Shown here: one piece after another, positions 1 to 8,378 of the stretch | Layout: every line of letters starts with the position of its first letter | Numbering within the stretch: the stretch's first letter is position 1 | Source: Caballeronia sp. Lep1P3 | GTDB lineage: Bacteria > Pseudomonadota > Gammaproteobacteria > Burkholderiales > Burkholderiaceae | Direction of reading: 5' to 3' | NCBI RefSeq assembly: GCF_022879595.1 | Contig: NZ_CP084267.1 | Span: forward strand, 434,001 to 498,000 | Length of the DNA: 64,000 nt | Translations under genes and position numbers: made by a program | Notes under the pieces: generated by a model | What the model was told of the DNA's origin: nothing | The model's input: only the letters and a program-made list of their open reading frames with translations | Databases searched by the model: none

Positions 1-947
1 ACAAAATAGACGACGTGCACGGCGGCGCAGGCCGCGAGCCAGCGCTGTTTGTCGAGGCGCGAGCCGCGCGCGCCGAGCGCAAGCATCATCGGGATTTCGA
101 GGAGCGCGCCGAGGCCGAGCATGATCGACACTTCTATTTGCGTGCCGTGCAATCCTTGCACGACATAGAGCGGCAATACGATCATCGTCGCGTTTGCCGC
201 GAGCCCGATAATCGTCAGCGCGACAGTCGAGCGCCAGATCTGCGCGCGCGTGCCGGACTCTTGTTTTGCAGGGTCGTGCGCTTCTTCGTGCTCGGTCTTC
301 CTCGTGACTTCCAGCGATGAGGAAGGATCGCCCGCATACGGCGCGTGCTCAGCGTTCATCTTCTCCTTGTCCTTGATGCGCCATGCAATCGCGACGCATG
401 CCGCGAACGATGCCGCCGCAAAGAGAAAGAGGCCGTGAAAGCCCGCTGCGGCCAGCACGAGCGCACCGACAGACGGACCGAAGACCCACGCCATCGACAG
501 CACGGTGCGTAGTGTCGCGAGCGCAAAGGAGCGCTCGGCTGCATCCGTAACGGGAAGCGCCGCGCGGCCGAACGAAAATACGAGCGACATCGCCGCACTG
601 CCGACACCGAGAAAAGCAATGCCGACGAAGAGCAGCGACCCATAGCTACGCAGTATGCACAGCAGCATGAAGCCGAGCGACGAGGCGACCAACGCGCCCA
701 TCAAAAGCGCGCGATGATGACCGTGCTTATCCGACCACTTGCCGGCAAAGGCGCTTGCGATCACGCCGCTTGCCGCGATGAGTGTCATGAAGAGACCGAG
801 TTGCAGCGGCGTCATGTCGGCCTGCTGCACGCCGAACAAGGAAAGAAAAGGCGCGGTGAAAGACATTGCGACGCCCAGCATCAGCGTGACGCCTGCGAGA
901 GGCATGAACGAGTGCAGGCGCGCCAGGCGGAAAAAGCGTGCGTCCAT
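1..947 (-). CDS. MFS sugar transporter (SetA/SotB-like), 3' end missing
   Basis: This reading frame starts at an ATG at 945-947 and stays open to the left window edge, giving about 315 residues without the C-terminus. I translated it by hand from the reverse strand. It is very hydrophobic, with the major facilitator layout: the signature between TM2 and TM3 reads GKWSDKHGHH, six N-terminal helices follow, then a charged central loop rich in Glu and Lys, then the start of the second six-helix half. The pattern recalls bacterial sugar efflux transporters of the SetA/SotB group, although direction of transport cannot be read from sequence. It lies downstream of the fuconate dehydratase and SDR genes on the same strand, so a role in moving L-fucose or a related sugar is likely by context only. 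Confidence 0.75.
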   Translation of the reverse strand, partial: MDARFFRLARLHSFMPLAGVTLMLGVAMSFTAPFLSLFGVQQADMTPLQLGLFMTLIAASGVIASAFAGKWSDKHGHHRALLMGALVASSLGFMLLCILRSYGSLLFVGIAFLGVGSAAMSLVFSFGRAALPVTDAAERSFALATLRTVLSMAWVFGPSVGALVLAAAGFHGLFLFAAASFAACVAIAWRIKDKEKMNAEHAPYAGDPSSSLEVTRKTEHEEAHDPAKQESGTRAQIWRSTVALTIIGLAANATMIVLPLYVVQGLHGTQIEVSIMLGLGALLEIPMMLALGARGSRLDKQRWLAACAAVHVVYF

Positions 948-1138
948 CGACGGGAGAATCCTTGGGTAGAAGGCAACTGCGAGGCAACTGCGGGGAATGC
1001 AGACCTGCACGGTAACGCAATCGACGTTCCGCGCGGTAAAAATTGAGCGAATGCGTGAATCCATGCCGCACGTCGTATCGTGCGGCATGCGGCGGATACC
1101 GGGCAGTATCCGGGTGTTTCAAAGGACTTTCTGACGGA

Positions 1139-1921
1139 TCACGCTTGCGGCGGCTGTCCGTTGGACGCGCTGAGGCCGCCATCGACCGGAAGATTCACGC
1201 CGGTGACGAAGCGCGCATCATCGCTTGCGAGAAACGCGATGACTGCGGCGATGTCGTCGGGCTGCGCGGGACGGCCAAGCGGAATGCGCTCGCGGAACTT
1301 CGCCATGAGCGCTTCGTCGCCCAGCATGTCTTCGGTCAGGTCCGTTGCGGTGAGGCTCGGACAGACCGCGTTCACGCGCACGCCGTCGCGTCCGTGATCC
1401 ATTGCGAGCGCACGCGTGAAGTTCGTCACTGCGCCTTTGGCGGCGTTATAGAAGCTCATGCCCCAGTCGCCTCCGAGACCCGACACGGACGACACGTTCA
1501 CGATCGAGCCCTTCGCCGCGATGAGATGACGTATCGCGGCGCGGCTGCAATAGAAGACGCCATCGAGATCGGTCGACATGATCGCGCGCCAGTCATCGAG
1601 CGATGCTTCGTCGATGCGGCCCGTCGGCGCGACGCCCGCGTTGTTCACGAGCACATCGATGCGCCCGAAGCGCGCGACGGCTGCATCGATCAGCTTCTCG
1701 GCGTCTTCATGGCGCGACACGTCGCAAGCGTGGACCAGCGTGCGCGATGCATCGAGATCGCGCGCCACGCGTTCGAGCTTGTCCTGCGTGCGCCCGGCCA
1801 GCACGACCGATGCGCCTTCGGCTGCGAAGCGGCGCGCAGCACCCTCGCCGATGCCCGAACCCGCGCCTGTCACGATGACGACTTTCGACGCGAAGCGAAT
1901 GGAATTGGAGGGCGTGTTCAT
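1139..1921 (-). CDS. SDR-family sugar dehydrogenase (candidate L-fucose or 2-keto-3-deoxy-L-fuconate dehydrogenase)
   Basis: A 260-residue classical short-chain dehydrogenase acting in the cytoplasm on an NAD(P) cofactor. The Rossmann motif TGAGSGIG is at residues 18-25, the NNAG structural motif at 93-96, the catalytic Ser near 145 and the YNAAK pair at Tyr158/Lys162. All catalytic residues are present. The gene lies 70 bases downstream of the L-fuconate dehydratase on the same strand and is probably co-transcribed. In the non-phosphorylating L-fucose pathway SDRs act twice, oxidising L-fucose to the lactone and oxidising 2-keto-3-deoxy-L-fuconate. Either role fits and sequence alone does not decide. 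The family call is firm; the substrate is inferred. Confidence 0.85.
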   Translation of the reverse strand: MNTPSNSIRFASKVVIVTGAGSGIGEGAARRFAAEGASVVLAGRTQDKLERVARDLDASRTLVHACDVSRHEDAEKLIDAAVARFGRIDVLVNNAGVAPTGRIDEASLDDWRAIMSTDLDGVFYCSRAAIRHLIAAKGSIVNVSSVSGLGGDWGMSFYNAAKGAVTNFTRALAMDHGRDGVRVNAVCPSLTATDLTEDMLGDEALMAKFRERIPLGRPAQPDDIAAVIAFLASDDARFVTGVNLPVDGGLSASNGQPPQA

Positions 1922-1991
1922 TGCAGATGTCCGTGAGTTGGCGATTCACGCAACGCCGCAGATTCCGTTCCAGCGGCCGCGATGCAACGCA

Positions 1992-3290
1992 TCACGTGCG
2001 CCACGCTTCCCCGTTCGGAAAGCCGTGCTTTTGCAGCGACTCGGCTTTCATTTCGATGCTATAGCCCGGCAACTTGGGCGGCATATAGCGTCCATTGCGT
2101 ATGACCACCGGATCGACGAAATGCTCGTGCAGATGATCGACGTATTCGAGCACGCGATTGTCCAGCGACGCCGACACGCAGATGTAATCGAAGAGCGAAA
2201 TATGCTGCACGTATTCGCATAAACCGACACCGCCCGCATGCGGACACACCGGCACGCCGAACTTCGCCGCCATCAGCAACACGATGATCACTTCGTTCAG
2301 CCCGCCGAGCCGGCAACTGTCGATCTGACAGAAGTCGATGGCCTGCGCCTGCAAGAGCTGCTTGAACATCACGCGGTTCTGGCAGTGTTCGCCCGTCGCC
2401 ACGCCGATCGAACCGAGCCTGCGCCGAATGGCGGCGTGCCCGAGGATATCGTCGGGACTCGTCGGCTCTTCGATCCACCACGGATCGAACTCGGCGAGAC
2501 GCCGCATGTTCGCGATGGCTTCATCGACATCCCATACCTGATTCGCGTCCATCATCAGTTTTGCGTCCGCGCCGATTTCCTCGCGCAAAATGCGGGCGCG
2601 ACGTACGTCTTCCTCAAGACTGCCGCCGACCTTTTGCTTGAAGTGCGTCCAACCCTGCGCGACGCCTTCGCGCGCGAGGCGGCGAATCTTGTCGTCGTCG
2701 TAACCGAGCCACCCAGCCGACGTCGTATAAGCGGGATAGCCGTGCGCGTGCATTTCCTTCTCGCGCTCGCCTCGCGTCTTCGCATGACGATGCAGCAGCG
2801 CGAGCGCCTCTTGCGGCGTGATGGCGTCGGTCACATAGCGAAAGTCGAGACAGCGCACGAGTTCCTCGGGCGTCATGTCGACGAGCAGCTTCCAGACTGG
2901 CTTGCCTTGCGCTTTCGCCCACAAGTCCCACACCGCATTCACAACCGCGGCCGTCGCGAGATGAATGGCGCCCTTGTCCGGACCGATCCAGCGCAGCTGG
3001 CTATCCGACGTAACCGCGCGCCAGAACGCGCCCATGTTCGCGGTAATGTCTTCGAGCGTCTTGCCGACGACGAGATGACTGAGCGCTTGCACCGCGCTGA
3101 CGACGATCTCATTGCCGCGTCCGATGGTGAACGTGAGACCGTGGCCCGTGAGCGAGGCTTGCGAATCGGTTTCGAGCGTGACGTAGGTGGCGGAGTAGTC
3201 CGGGGCGGCGTTCATGGCGTCGGAGCCATCGAGTGAACGCGAAGTAGGAAAGCGGATGTCCCGAACGGACAGCTTGGTGATCGTGGTCAT
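1992..3290 (-). CDS. fucD: L-fuconate dehydratase (enolase superfamily)
   Basis: A 432-residue enolase-superfamily enzyme that removes water from L-fuconate to give 2-keto-3-deoxy-L-fuconate, using Mg2+. From the chosen start, the residues fall where they do in the characterised Xanthomonas enzyme as I recall it: base Lys220 in the FKQK motif, metal ligands Asp248, Glu274 and Glu301, and His351 in the CPHAGG segment. A start ten codons upstream (3320) is possible. I prefer the ATG at 3290 because GGAGG sits eight bases before it and the motif numbering then fits the family. The gene is first in a leftward operon with the SDR and MFS genes, divergent from the GntR regulator. No fuconolactonase or later aldolase/hydrolase is visible in the window. 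Confidence 0.92.
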   Translation of the reverse strand: MTTITKLSVRDIRFPTSRSLDGSDAMNAAPDYSATYVTLETDSQASLTGHGLTFTIGRGNEIVVSAVQALSHLVVGKTLEDITANMGAFWRAVTSDSQLRWIGPDKGAIHLATAAVVNAVWDLWAKAQGKPVWKLLVDMTPEELVRCLDFRYVTDAITPQEALALLHRHAKTRGEREKEMHAHGYPAYTTSAGWLGYDDDKIRRLAREGVAQGWTHFKQKVGGSLEEDVRRARILREEIGADAKLMMDANQVWDVDEAIANMRRLAEFDPWWIEEPTSPDDILGHAAIRRRLGSIGVATGEHCQNRVMFKQLLQAQAIDFCQIDSCRLGGLNEVIIVLLMAAKFGVPVCPHAGGVGLCEYVQHISLFDYICVSASLDNRVLEYVDHLHEHFVDPVVIRNGRYMPPKLPGYSIEMKAESLQKHGFPNGEAWRT

Positions 3291-3404
3291 TGGTGTGCCC
3301 TCCGGGGCAATGTCGATCAACTACGGTCTGCGGGAAAACACTGATGAGCTTCGATGCGGCTTGGCGCTTGAGCCGTTCTTCAATTGCCTTAGCGTTTGCA
3401 CGCG

Positions 3405-3441
3405 TTGACAACATCGAATCTGCTTTCTAGCATGCTAGCAT
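3405..3441 (+). promoter_or_regulatory. Candidate promoter with overlapping palindromic operator
   Basis: TTGACA at 3405-3410 is followed, after 17 bases, by TAGCAT at 3428-3433, a good sigma-70 spacing. The palindrome CTAGCATGCTAG (3427-3438), nested with ATGCTAGCAT (3432-3441), covers the -10 element. This is a plausible operator for the GntR protein encoded just downstream, acting on its own operon. If this promoter is used, the ATG at 3432 lies inside it and cannot be the start codon of the regulator. Confidence 0.5.
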
Positions 3442-4196
3442 CTTCAACGGAAATCAAGCACGCCGTGAGCCCTCCATCCGATGCGGTCATCGTGAGTAGT
3501 CCGTATGATGCGCTGCACAAGGTCGGCGGCGGTGGCGCTCAGCGCGGCAGCCTCACGGACGCCGTCGAGCATGCGCTGCGCGAAGCCATCGTCACGCTCG
3601 CGCTGGAGCCGGGACTCATGATCGACAAGATAGCGGTCTGCGAGCGAATGGGCGTGTCGCGCTTTCCCGTTTCAGCCGCGTTGGCAAGGCTGGAACACGC
3701 GGGGCTCGTCGAAGTTTTGCCGCAGCGCGGCACGCGCGTGAAGCCCATTGCGTTGCGCGATATCCGTCAGCATATGTTCATCCGAAGTGCGCTCGAAGTC
3801 GAAACCGCGCGCGGCGTCGCGTCCTCGCGCGGCAGCGCCACGCTCGATGCGCTCGCCGCCAATCTCGCACAACAGCGTGACGCAGTGGCAAACGGCGAGC
3901 GTCTCGCGTTTCATGCGCTCGATCTCGCGTTTCATGAAATCCTGCTCGATGCCATTGCGCTGCCCCGCGTCAAGGAGATCGTCGCGGTGTCGCGCAATGC
4001 GCTCGATCGCGCGAGGCAACTGCTCGCAAGCCCAGAACGCCTCGTGCATACGCTCGACGAGCACGAGCGCATCTTCGAGGCGCTTCGCAAGGGCCGCGGC
4101 GATGCCGCCGCCAAAGCGATGCACGATCATCTCGATCAGGTCGTCGCGGAACTGCATCGCTCGGCGCAGGATAGGCCCGATCTCTTCGAACCGTGA
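3432..4196 (+). CDS. GntR/FadR-family transcriptional regulator
   Basis: About 254 residues: an N-terminal winged helix-turn-helix ([18 protein letters not shown] region) followed by an all-helical FCD ligand domain. The FCD metal ligands are recognisable in the ALDLAFHE (Asp, His), DEHERIF (His) and AMHDHLD (His) segments. FadR-type GntR proteins usually repress sugar-acid or organic-acid operons and release DNA on binding an intermediate. Placed between the leftward fuconate dehydratase operon and the rightward ABC importer, it probably controls both. The start is uncertain: 3396, 3432 and a GTG at 3465 are all in frame, and the promoter-like element at 3405-3433 favours the GTG. The family is certain; the ligand is inferred from neighbours. 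Confidence 0.85.
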   Translation: MLASSTEIKHAVSPPSDAVIVSSPYDALHKVGGGGAQRGSLTDAVEHALREAIVTLALEPGLMIDKIAVCERMGVSRFPVSAALARLEHAGLVEVLPQRGTRVKPIALRDIRQHMFIRSALEVETARGVASSRGSATLDALAANLAQQRDAVANGERLAFHALDLAFHEILLDAIALPRVKEIVAVSRNALDRARQLLASPERLVHTLDEHERIFEALRKGRGDAAAKAMHDHLDQVVAELHRSAQDRPDLFEP

Positions 4197-4260
4197 CACG
4201 CGGAGGCGATACGTCATACGCACTCAAGCGCAGTATCGAACGTCAACCTTCAAAGACCTC

Positions 4261-5772
4261 ATGACTCCGCTCATATCCGTCGACAAGCTAAGCAAGCGAT
4301 TTCCCGGTGTGCGTGCGCTGCATGAAGTGCAGTTCGAGCTCATGCCCGGCGAAGTCCACGCGCTGATGGGCGAGAACGGCGCGGGCAAGTCCACGCTCAT
4401 GAAGATTCTTGCGGGCGTCTATAGCCGCGACTCGGGCGAGATGCAAGTCGACGGCAAGCCCGTCGAATTCACGAGCCCGCGCGAAGCGCAAGAACTGGGC
4501 ATCGGCATCATTCATCAGGAGTTGCAGCTGATGAATCATCTGACCGTTGCGCAGAACATGTTCATCGGGCGCGAGCCGCGCAAACTGCTCGGCCTCCTGC
4601 TCGACGAAGAAAAGCTGAACGCGCAGGCGCAAGACATCCTGGCGCACATGCATGTGAAGCTCGATCCGCGCGCGGTGGTGGAAGCGCTCACAGTGGCAAG
4701 CCAGCAGATGGTCGAGATCGCGAAGGCGCTGTCATTCGAGTCGCGGGTGCTCATCATGGACGAGCCGACTTCCGCGCTCAACGATGCCGAGATTGCCGAG
4801 CTCTTTCGCATCATCCGGCAGTTGAGGGATCGCGGCGTGGGCATCGTCTATATCTCGCACAAGATGGACGAATTGAAGCAGATTGCGGATCGCGTCACGG
4901 TGCTGCGCGACGGCGAATATGTGGGAACCGTGTCGGTGCACGACACGAGTGTCGAGACGATCATCGGCATGATGGTCGGGCGCACGCTCACTGACCTGAC
5001 CTCGTTCCTGGGCGGCGCGAATCAGGGAGACGTCGCGCTCGAAGTGAAGCATCTCAACGCGGGTCCGCTCGTGCGCGATGTGTGCTTCACGCTGCGCAAA
5101 GGCGAGATACTCGGATTCGCCGGACTGATGGGCGCGGGCCGCACCGAAGTGGCGCGCGCGGTGTTCGGCGCGGACCCGGTGGAATCCGGGGAGATCATCG
5201 TGAAGGGCGCGAAGGCGTCCATCAAAAAGCCGAGCGATGCGGTGGCGCGCGGCATCGGCTATCTGTCCGAAGACCGCAAGCGCTTCGGGCTTGCGACGGG
5301 TATGGATGTGGAGTCGAACATCGTCATGTCCAATCTCGGCAAGTTCCTCTCGGGGCGCGTGTTCCTGCGCCGCGCGAAGATACGCAAGACCGCGACGCAT
5401 TTCATCCGGCTCCTCGGCATACGCACGCCTTCCGCCACGCAGCCGGTGCGCCTGCTCTCGGGTGGCAATCAGCAGAAGATCGTGATCGCGAAGTGGCTCG
5501 AGCGCGACTGCGACGTGCTCTTCTTCGACGAGCCGACGCGCGGCATCGATGTCGGCGCGAAGAGCGAAATCTACAGGCTGCTGCGCTCGCTCGCCGAGCA
5601 AGGCAAGGCGATCGTGATGATCTCTTCGGAGTTGCCGGAGATCTTGCGCATGAGCGATCGCATCGTCGTGATGTGCGAAGGGCGCATCACGGGAGAACTT
5701 TCCGCAAGCGAAGCGACGCAAGAGCGCATCATGCAGCTCGCGACGCGGCGCCCGACTCTGCAAGCGGCCTGA
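4261..5772 (+). CDS. Sugar ABC transporter ATP-binding protein (RbsA/MglA type)
   Basis: A 503-residue double ATPase, the usual length for the CUT2 sugar importer family. The first nucleotide-binding domain has a Walker [10 protein letters not shown] at residues 37-45 and a Walker B ending in MDEPTSAL. The second has a signature LLSGGNQQK and Walker [11 protein letters not shown], while its Walker A is degenerate (GLMGAGRTE), as is normal for the family. It energises the permease encoded next. The reading frame is open far upstream, but the ATG at 4261 begins where RbsA homologues begin. It is the second gene of the gntR-ABC set, 64 bases after gntR and 20 before the permease gene. L-fucose is the likely cargo from context. 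Confidence 0.93.
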   Translation: MTPLISVDKLSKRFPGVRALHEVQFELMPGEVHALMGENGAGKSTLMKILAGVYSRDSGEMQVDGKPVEFTSPREAQELGIGIIHQELQLMNHLTVAQNMFIGREPRKLLGLLLDEEKLNAQAQDILAHMHVKLDPRAVVEALTVASQQMVEIAKALSFESRVLIMDEPTSALNDAEIAELFRIIRQLRDRGVGIVYISHKMDELKQIADRVTVLRDGEYVGTVSVHDTSVETIIGMMVGRTLTDLTSFLGGANQGDVALEVKHLNAGPLVRDVCFTLRKGEILGFAGLMGAGRTEVARAVFGADPVESGEIIVKGAKASIKKPSDAVARGIGYLSEDRKRFGLATGMDVESNIVMSNLGKFLSGRVFLRRAKIRKTATHFIRLLGIRTPSATQPVRLLSGGNQQKIVIAKWLERDCDVLFFDEPTRGIDVGAKSEIYRLLRSLAEQGKAIVMISSELPEILRMSDRIVVMCEGRITGELSASEATQERIMQLATRRPTLQAA

Positions 5773-5792
5773 AGCCGCGAAGGACCTAGCCC

Positions 5793-6818
5793 ATGACACA
5801 GCCAACGGATACTGCAGCGCTCGCAAGCGAAAAACGCACGAACGGATTGCGCGCACGCGTCTTTTCACCGACCGCCCTGCAAAAGCTGCTCGCGTTCGCA
5901 AGCCTCATTTTGTTGCTGGTTTTCTTTAGTTTCGCGTCGCCCGCATTCATGCAGATGGACAACATCCTCGGCATCCTGCAGGCGACAGCGGTCAACGGCG
6001 TGCTCGCCATCGCCTCGACGTTCGTCATCATCACGGGCGGCATCGACTTGTCGGTCGGCACGCTGATGACCTTTACAGCCGTTATTTGCGGCGTGTTCCT
6101 CACGTACTGGCATCTGCCGATGTGGCTCGGCATCGTCGCGGCCATCGCTGCGGGCGCGCTCTGCGGCACCATTTCGGGCACCCTCACTGCAAAGATGAAG
6201 ATTCCGCCTTTCATCGCCACGCTCGGCATGATGATGCTGTTGAAGGGGCTTTCGCTGGTCGTGTCCGCGGATAAGCCGATCTATTTCACCGACACCGAGA
6301 ACTTCTACATGATCTCGCAGGATTCGCTCATCGGCTATTTCCTGCCAAGCGTGCCGATCCCGAATGCCGTTCTGATTCTCTTCTTCCTCGCCATCGCGAG
6401 TTCCATCACGCTGAATCGCACGGCGCTTGGCCGCTATACGTTCGCGCTTGGCAGCAACGAGGAAGCGGTGCGGCTCTCGGGCGTGAACGTGGACCGCTGG
6501 AAGATCGCTATTTATGGGCTTGGCGGCGCGATCTGCGGCATCGCGGGCCTTCTCATTGCCTCGCGTCTGAATTCCGCGCAGCCTGCGCTCGGGCAAGGCT
6601 ACGAACTCGATGCGATCGCGGCCGTCGTGATCGGCGGCACTTCGTTGAGCGGCGGCTCGGGCACGATTCTCGGCACCATCATCGGCGCGTTCATCATGAG
6701 CGTGCTGACGAACGGGCTGCGCATCATGTCCGTTGCGCAGGAATGGCAGATCGTCGTGACGGGCCTCATCATCATTCTCGCCGTGTACGCGGACATCTTG
6801 CGCCGCAGAAAGCGCTGA
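5793..6818 (+). CDS. Sugar ABC transporter permease (RbsC type)
   Basis: A 341-residue inner-membrane protein with about ten hydrophobic helices after a short charged N-terminus. The family signature FVIITGGIDLSVGT is near residues 70-83, and the EAA-like ALGSNEEAVRLSGVNV loop that docks on the ATPase is near 214-229. As a homodimer it forms the channel for the CUT2-type importer encoded with the neighbouring ATPase and binding protein. It lies 20 bases after the ATPase gene and 73 before the binding-protein gene, so one transcript is likely. Family identity is strong; the sugar is not determined by sequence. Confidence 0.92.
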   Translation: MTQPTDTAALASEKRTNGLRARVFSPTALQKLLAFASLILLLVFFSFASPAFMQMDNILGILQATAVNGVLAIASTFVIITGGIDLSVGTLMTFTAVICGVFLTYWHLPMWLGIVAAIAAGALCGTISGTLTAKMKIPPFIATLGMMMLLKGLSLVVSADKPIYFTDTENFYMISQDSLIGYFLPSVPIPNAVLILFFLAIASSITLNRTALGRYTFALGSNEEAVRLSGVNVDRWKIAIYGLGGAICGIAGLLIASRLNSAQPALGQGYELDAIAAVVIGGTSLSGGSGTILGTIIGAFIMSVLTNGLRIMSVAQEWQIVVTGLIIILAVYADILRRRKR

Positions 6819-6891
6819 TCGAGAGAGGGGAACACTGGAAGACCAGATAGCACATCAAAAACGGATAGCCTACCTTAGGAGGAGAACCATC

Positions 6892-7833
6892 ATGTTCAAA
6901 AGAAGAACCATCGGTATCCTGATCAGTTTCGCGGCGCTTGGTGTGGCATCGGGCGCGGCCTTCGCGGACGAGCCTTACGTGCCGCTCATTTCCAAGGGCT
7001 TTCAGCACCAATTCTGGCAAGCCGTGAAGTCGGGCGCCGAGCAGGCGGCGAAGGAGCAGAAGGTCAGAATGACGTTCGAGGGACCGGAAACGGAAGCGAT
7101 GGTCGACAAGCAGATCGACATGCTGTCCGCCGCGCTTGCGAAGAAGCCGCAGGCCATCGGCATCGCCGCGCTCGACAGCAAGGCCGCCATTCCGCTTCTC
7201 AAGCGCGCGCAGAACAACAAGATTCCGATCATTGCATTCGACTCGGGCGTCGATAGCGACATACCGCTCACGACATGCGCAACCGACAACCTGGCGGCCG
7301 CCGCGCTTGCCGCCGACAAGATGGCCGGTGCCATCGGCAATGCGGGCGAAGTCGGCGTGATCGTGCACGATCAGACGAGCCGCACGGGCATCGATCGTCG
7401 CGATGGCTTTCTGAATGAAATGAAGTCGAAGCATCCGAACGTCAAGATCGTGTCGGTGCAGTACGGCGGCGGCGATCACCTGAAGTCCGCGGAAATCGCG
7501 AAGGCGATGATCCAGGCGAACCCCAACATCAAGGGCATATTCGGCGCGAACGAAGGCTCGGCGGAAGGCGCGGCCATTGGCGTGAAGGAGTCGGGCAAGA
7601 AGCTCGTGCTGATCGGCTACGACTCGGGCAAGGAGCAAAAGGAAGACATCAATTCGGGGCTGATGTTTGGCGCGATTACGCAGAACCCGATCGGGATCGG
7701 CAAGTGTGTCGTCGATTCGGCGGTCAAGGCGCTGAAGGGCGAGAAGCTCCCGAAGAAGGTCGATACCGGTTTCTACTGGTACGACAAGGGCAACATGAAC
7801 GATCCGAAGATTTCGGCCGTGCTGTATGACTGA
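6892..7833 (+). CDS. Periplasmic sugar-binding protein of the ABC importer
   Basis: A 313-residue type I periplasmic binding protein (RbsB-like). The signal peptide has basic residues KRR at 3-5, a hydrophobic core and a likely cleavage after AFA near residue 25. The mature protein shows the two-lobe pattern of the family, with IPIIAFDSGV and TDNLAAAALAADKM in the first half and GIFGANEGSAEGAA in the second. An exceptionally good ribosome site, AGGAGGAG, lies about eight bases before the ATG, in line with high expression of binding proteins. Last gene of the ABC operon; a hairpin follows at 7858-7885. The ligand is probably L-fucose or a similar sugar by context. Confidence 0.93.
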   Translation: MFKRRTIGILISFAALGVASGAAFADEPYVPLISKGFQHQFWQAVKSGAEQAAKEQKVRMTFEGPETEAMVDKQIDMLSAALAKKPQAIGIAALDSKAAIPLLKRAQNNKIPIIAFDSGVDSDIPLTTCATDNLAAAALAADKMAGAIGNAGEVGVIVHDQTSRTGIDRRDGFLNEMKSKHPNVKIVSVQYGGGDHLKSAEIAKAMIQANPNIKGIFGANEGSAEGAAIGVKESGKKLVLIGYDSGKEQKEDINSGLMFGAITQNPIGIGKCVVDSAVKALKGEKLPKKVDTGFYWYDKGNMNDPKISAVLYD

Positions 7834-7857
7834 TTAGGCGCGTTCGGTTCACGCAAT

Positions 7858-7885
7858 GCAGGAGAGGGCGCCGGCCCTTTCCTGC
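7858..7885. terminator. Stem-loop between convergent genes
   Basis: GCAGGA and AGGGC pair with GCCCT and TCCTGC around a short loop (one mismatch on each side), giving a strong hairpin just after the binding-protein gene and just before the end of the opposing glycine-rich gene. No T-run follows on either strand, so termination activity is only likely. Confidence 0.45.
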
Positions 7886-7897
7886 GTGCGACTTCGC

Positions 7898-8239
7898 TCA
7901 TTGCCCCGCGCTTCCGTTTCGCGCGGACCCGGTGGATGTTTCCCGATGCGTCTGCGTGCCGCCGTTGCCGCTGCCCGGCGTCGCCGCTGTTCTGCCGCCG
8001 CCGGTCCCGCCCGAGTTGCCCGTTCCGCCCGCGCCGCCCGTCGTTCCGCCGGGGCCGCCTGTAGCGCCCGTAGCGGCAGCCGAGGTGCCGCCATTGCCGC
8101 CCGTCGACTCGCCGGCGCTCACGCCGCCCGTCTTCTTCGCATCGCCGAGACCGCCAACGCCTGCGCTGCCTGCTGCGAACGCGCCGCTCGATAGCGACAG
8201 TATTGCCGCCGTGACGAGTGCGCCGGATAACTTACTCAT
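7898..8239 (-). CDS. Small glycine-rich exported protein of unknown function
   Basis: A 113-residue protein. An N-terminal signal peptide (hydrophobic residues 6-20, cleavage likely after AFA near residue 23) is followed by a low-complexity tail of Gly, Thr, Ser and Ala with many GG pairs and GTGG-like steps, no Cys and almost no hydrophobic residues. The ribosome site GGGAGAAG lies five bases before the ATG, which supports a real gene over a chance frame. It stands alone between the sugar ABC operon and the NRAMP-like gene, which it diverges from. Small Gly-rich secreted proteins of this kind are common and uncharacterised in Burkholderia relatives. Periplasmic or surface location is predicted; I assign no function. 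Confidence 0.7.
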   Translation of the reverse strand: MSKLSGALVTAAILSLSSGAFAAGSAGVGGLGDAKKTGGVSAGESTGGNGGTSAAATGATGGPGGTTGGAGGTGNSGGTGGGRTAATPGSGNGGTQTHRETSTGSARNGSAGQ

Positions 8240-8378
8240 GTTGCTTCTCCCTTTGAACGCGCTGCATGCGGCAGCTCACCGTCTTGCGCAATACGCATGC
8301 CTCGCGGCATGGAGTCATTGCGCCGCAGCATCGTATCGTCGATGAAAGAGGAACGTTTCGTGCGTCTGCCTGCGCATC

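Noticed and set aside
3748..4260. Upstream extension of the first ABC ATPase inside the GntR gene
   Set aside because: The frame overlaps the regulator and reads as Arg/Ser-rich shadow sequence. The ATPase family begins at 4261.
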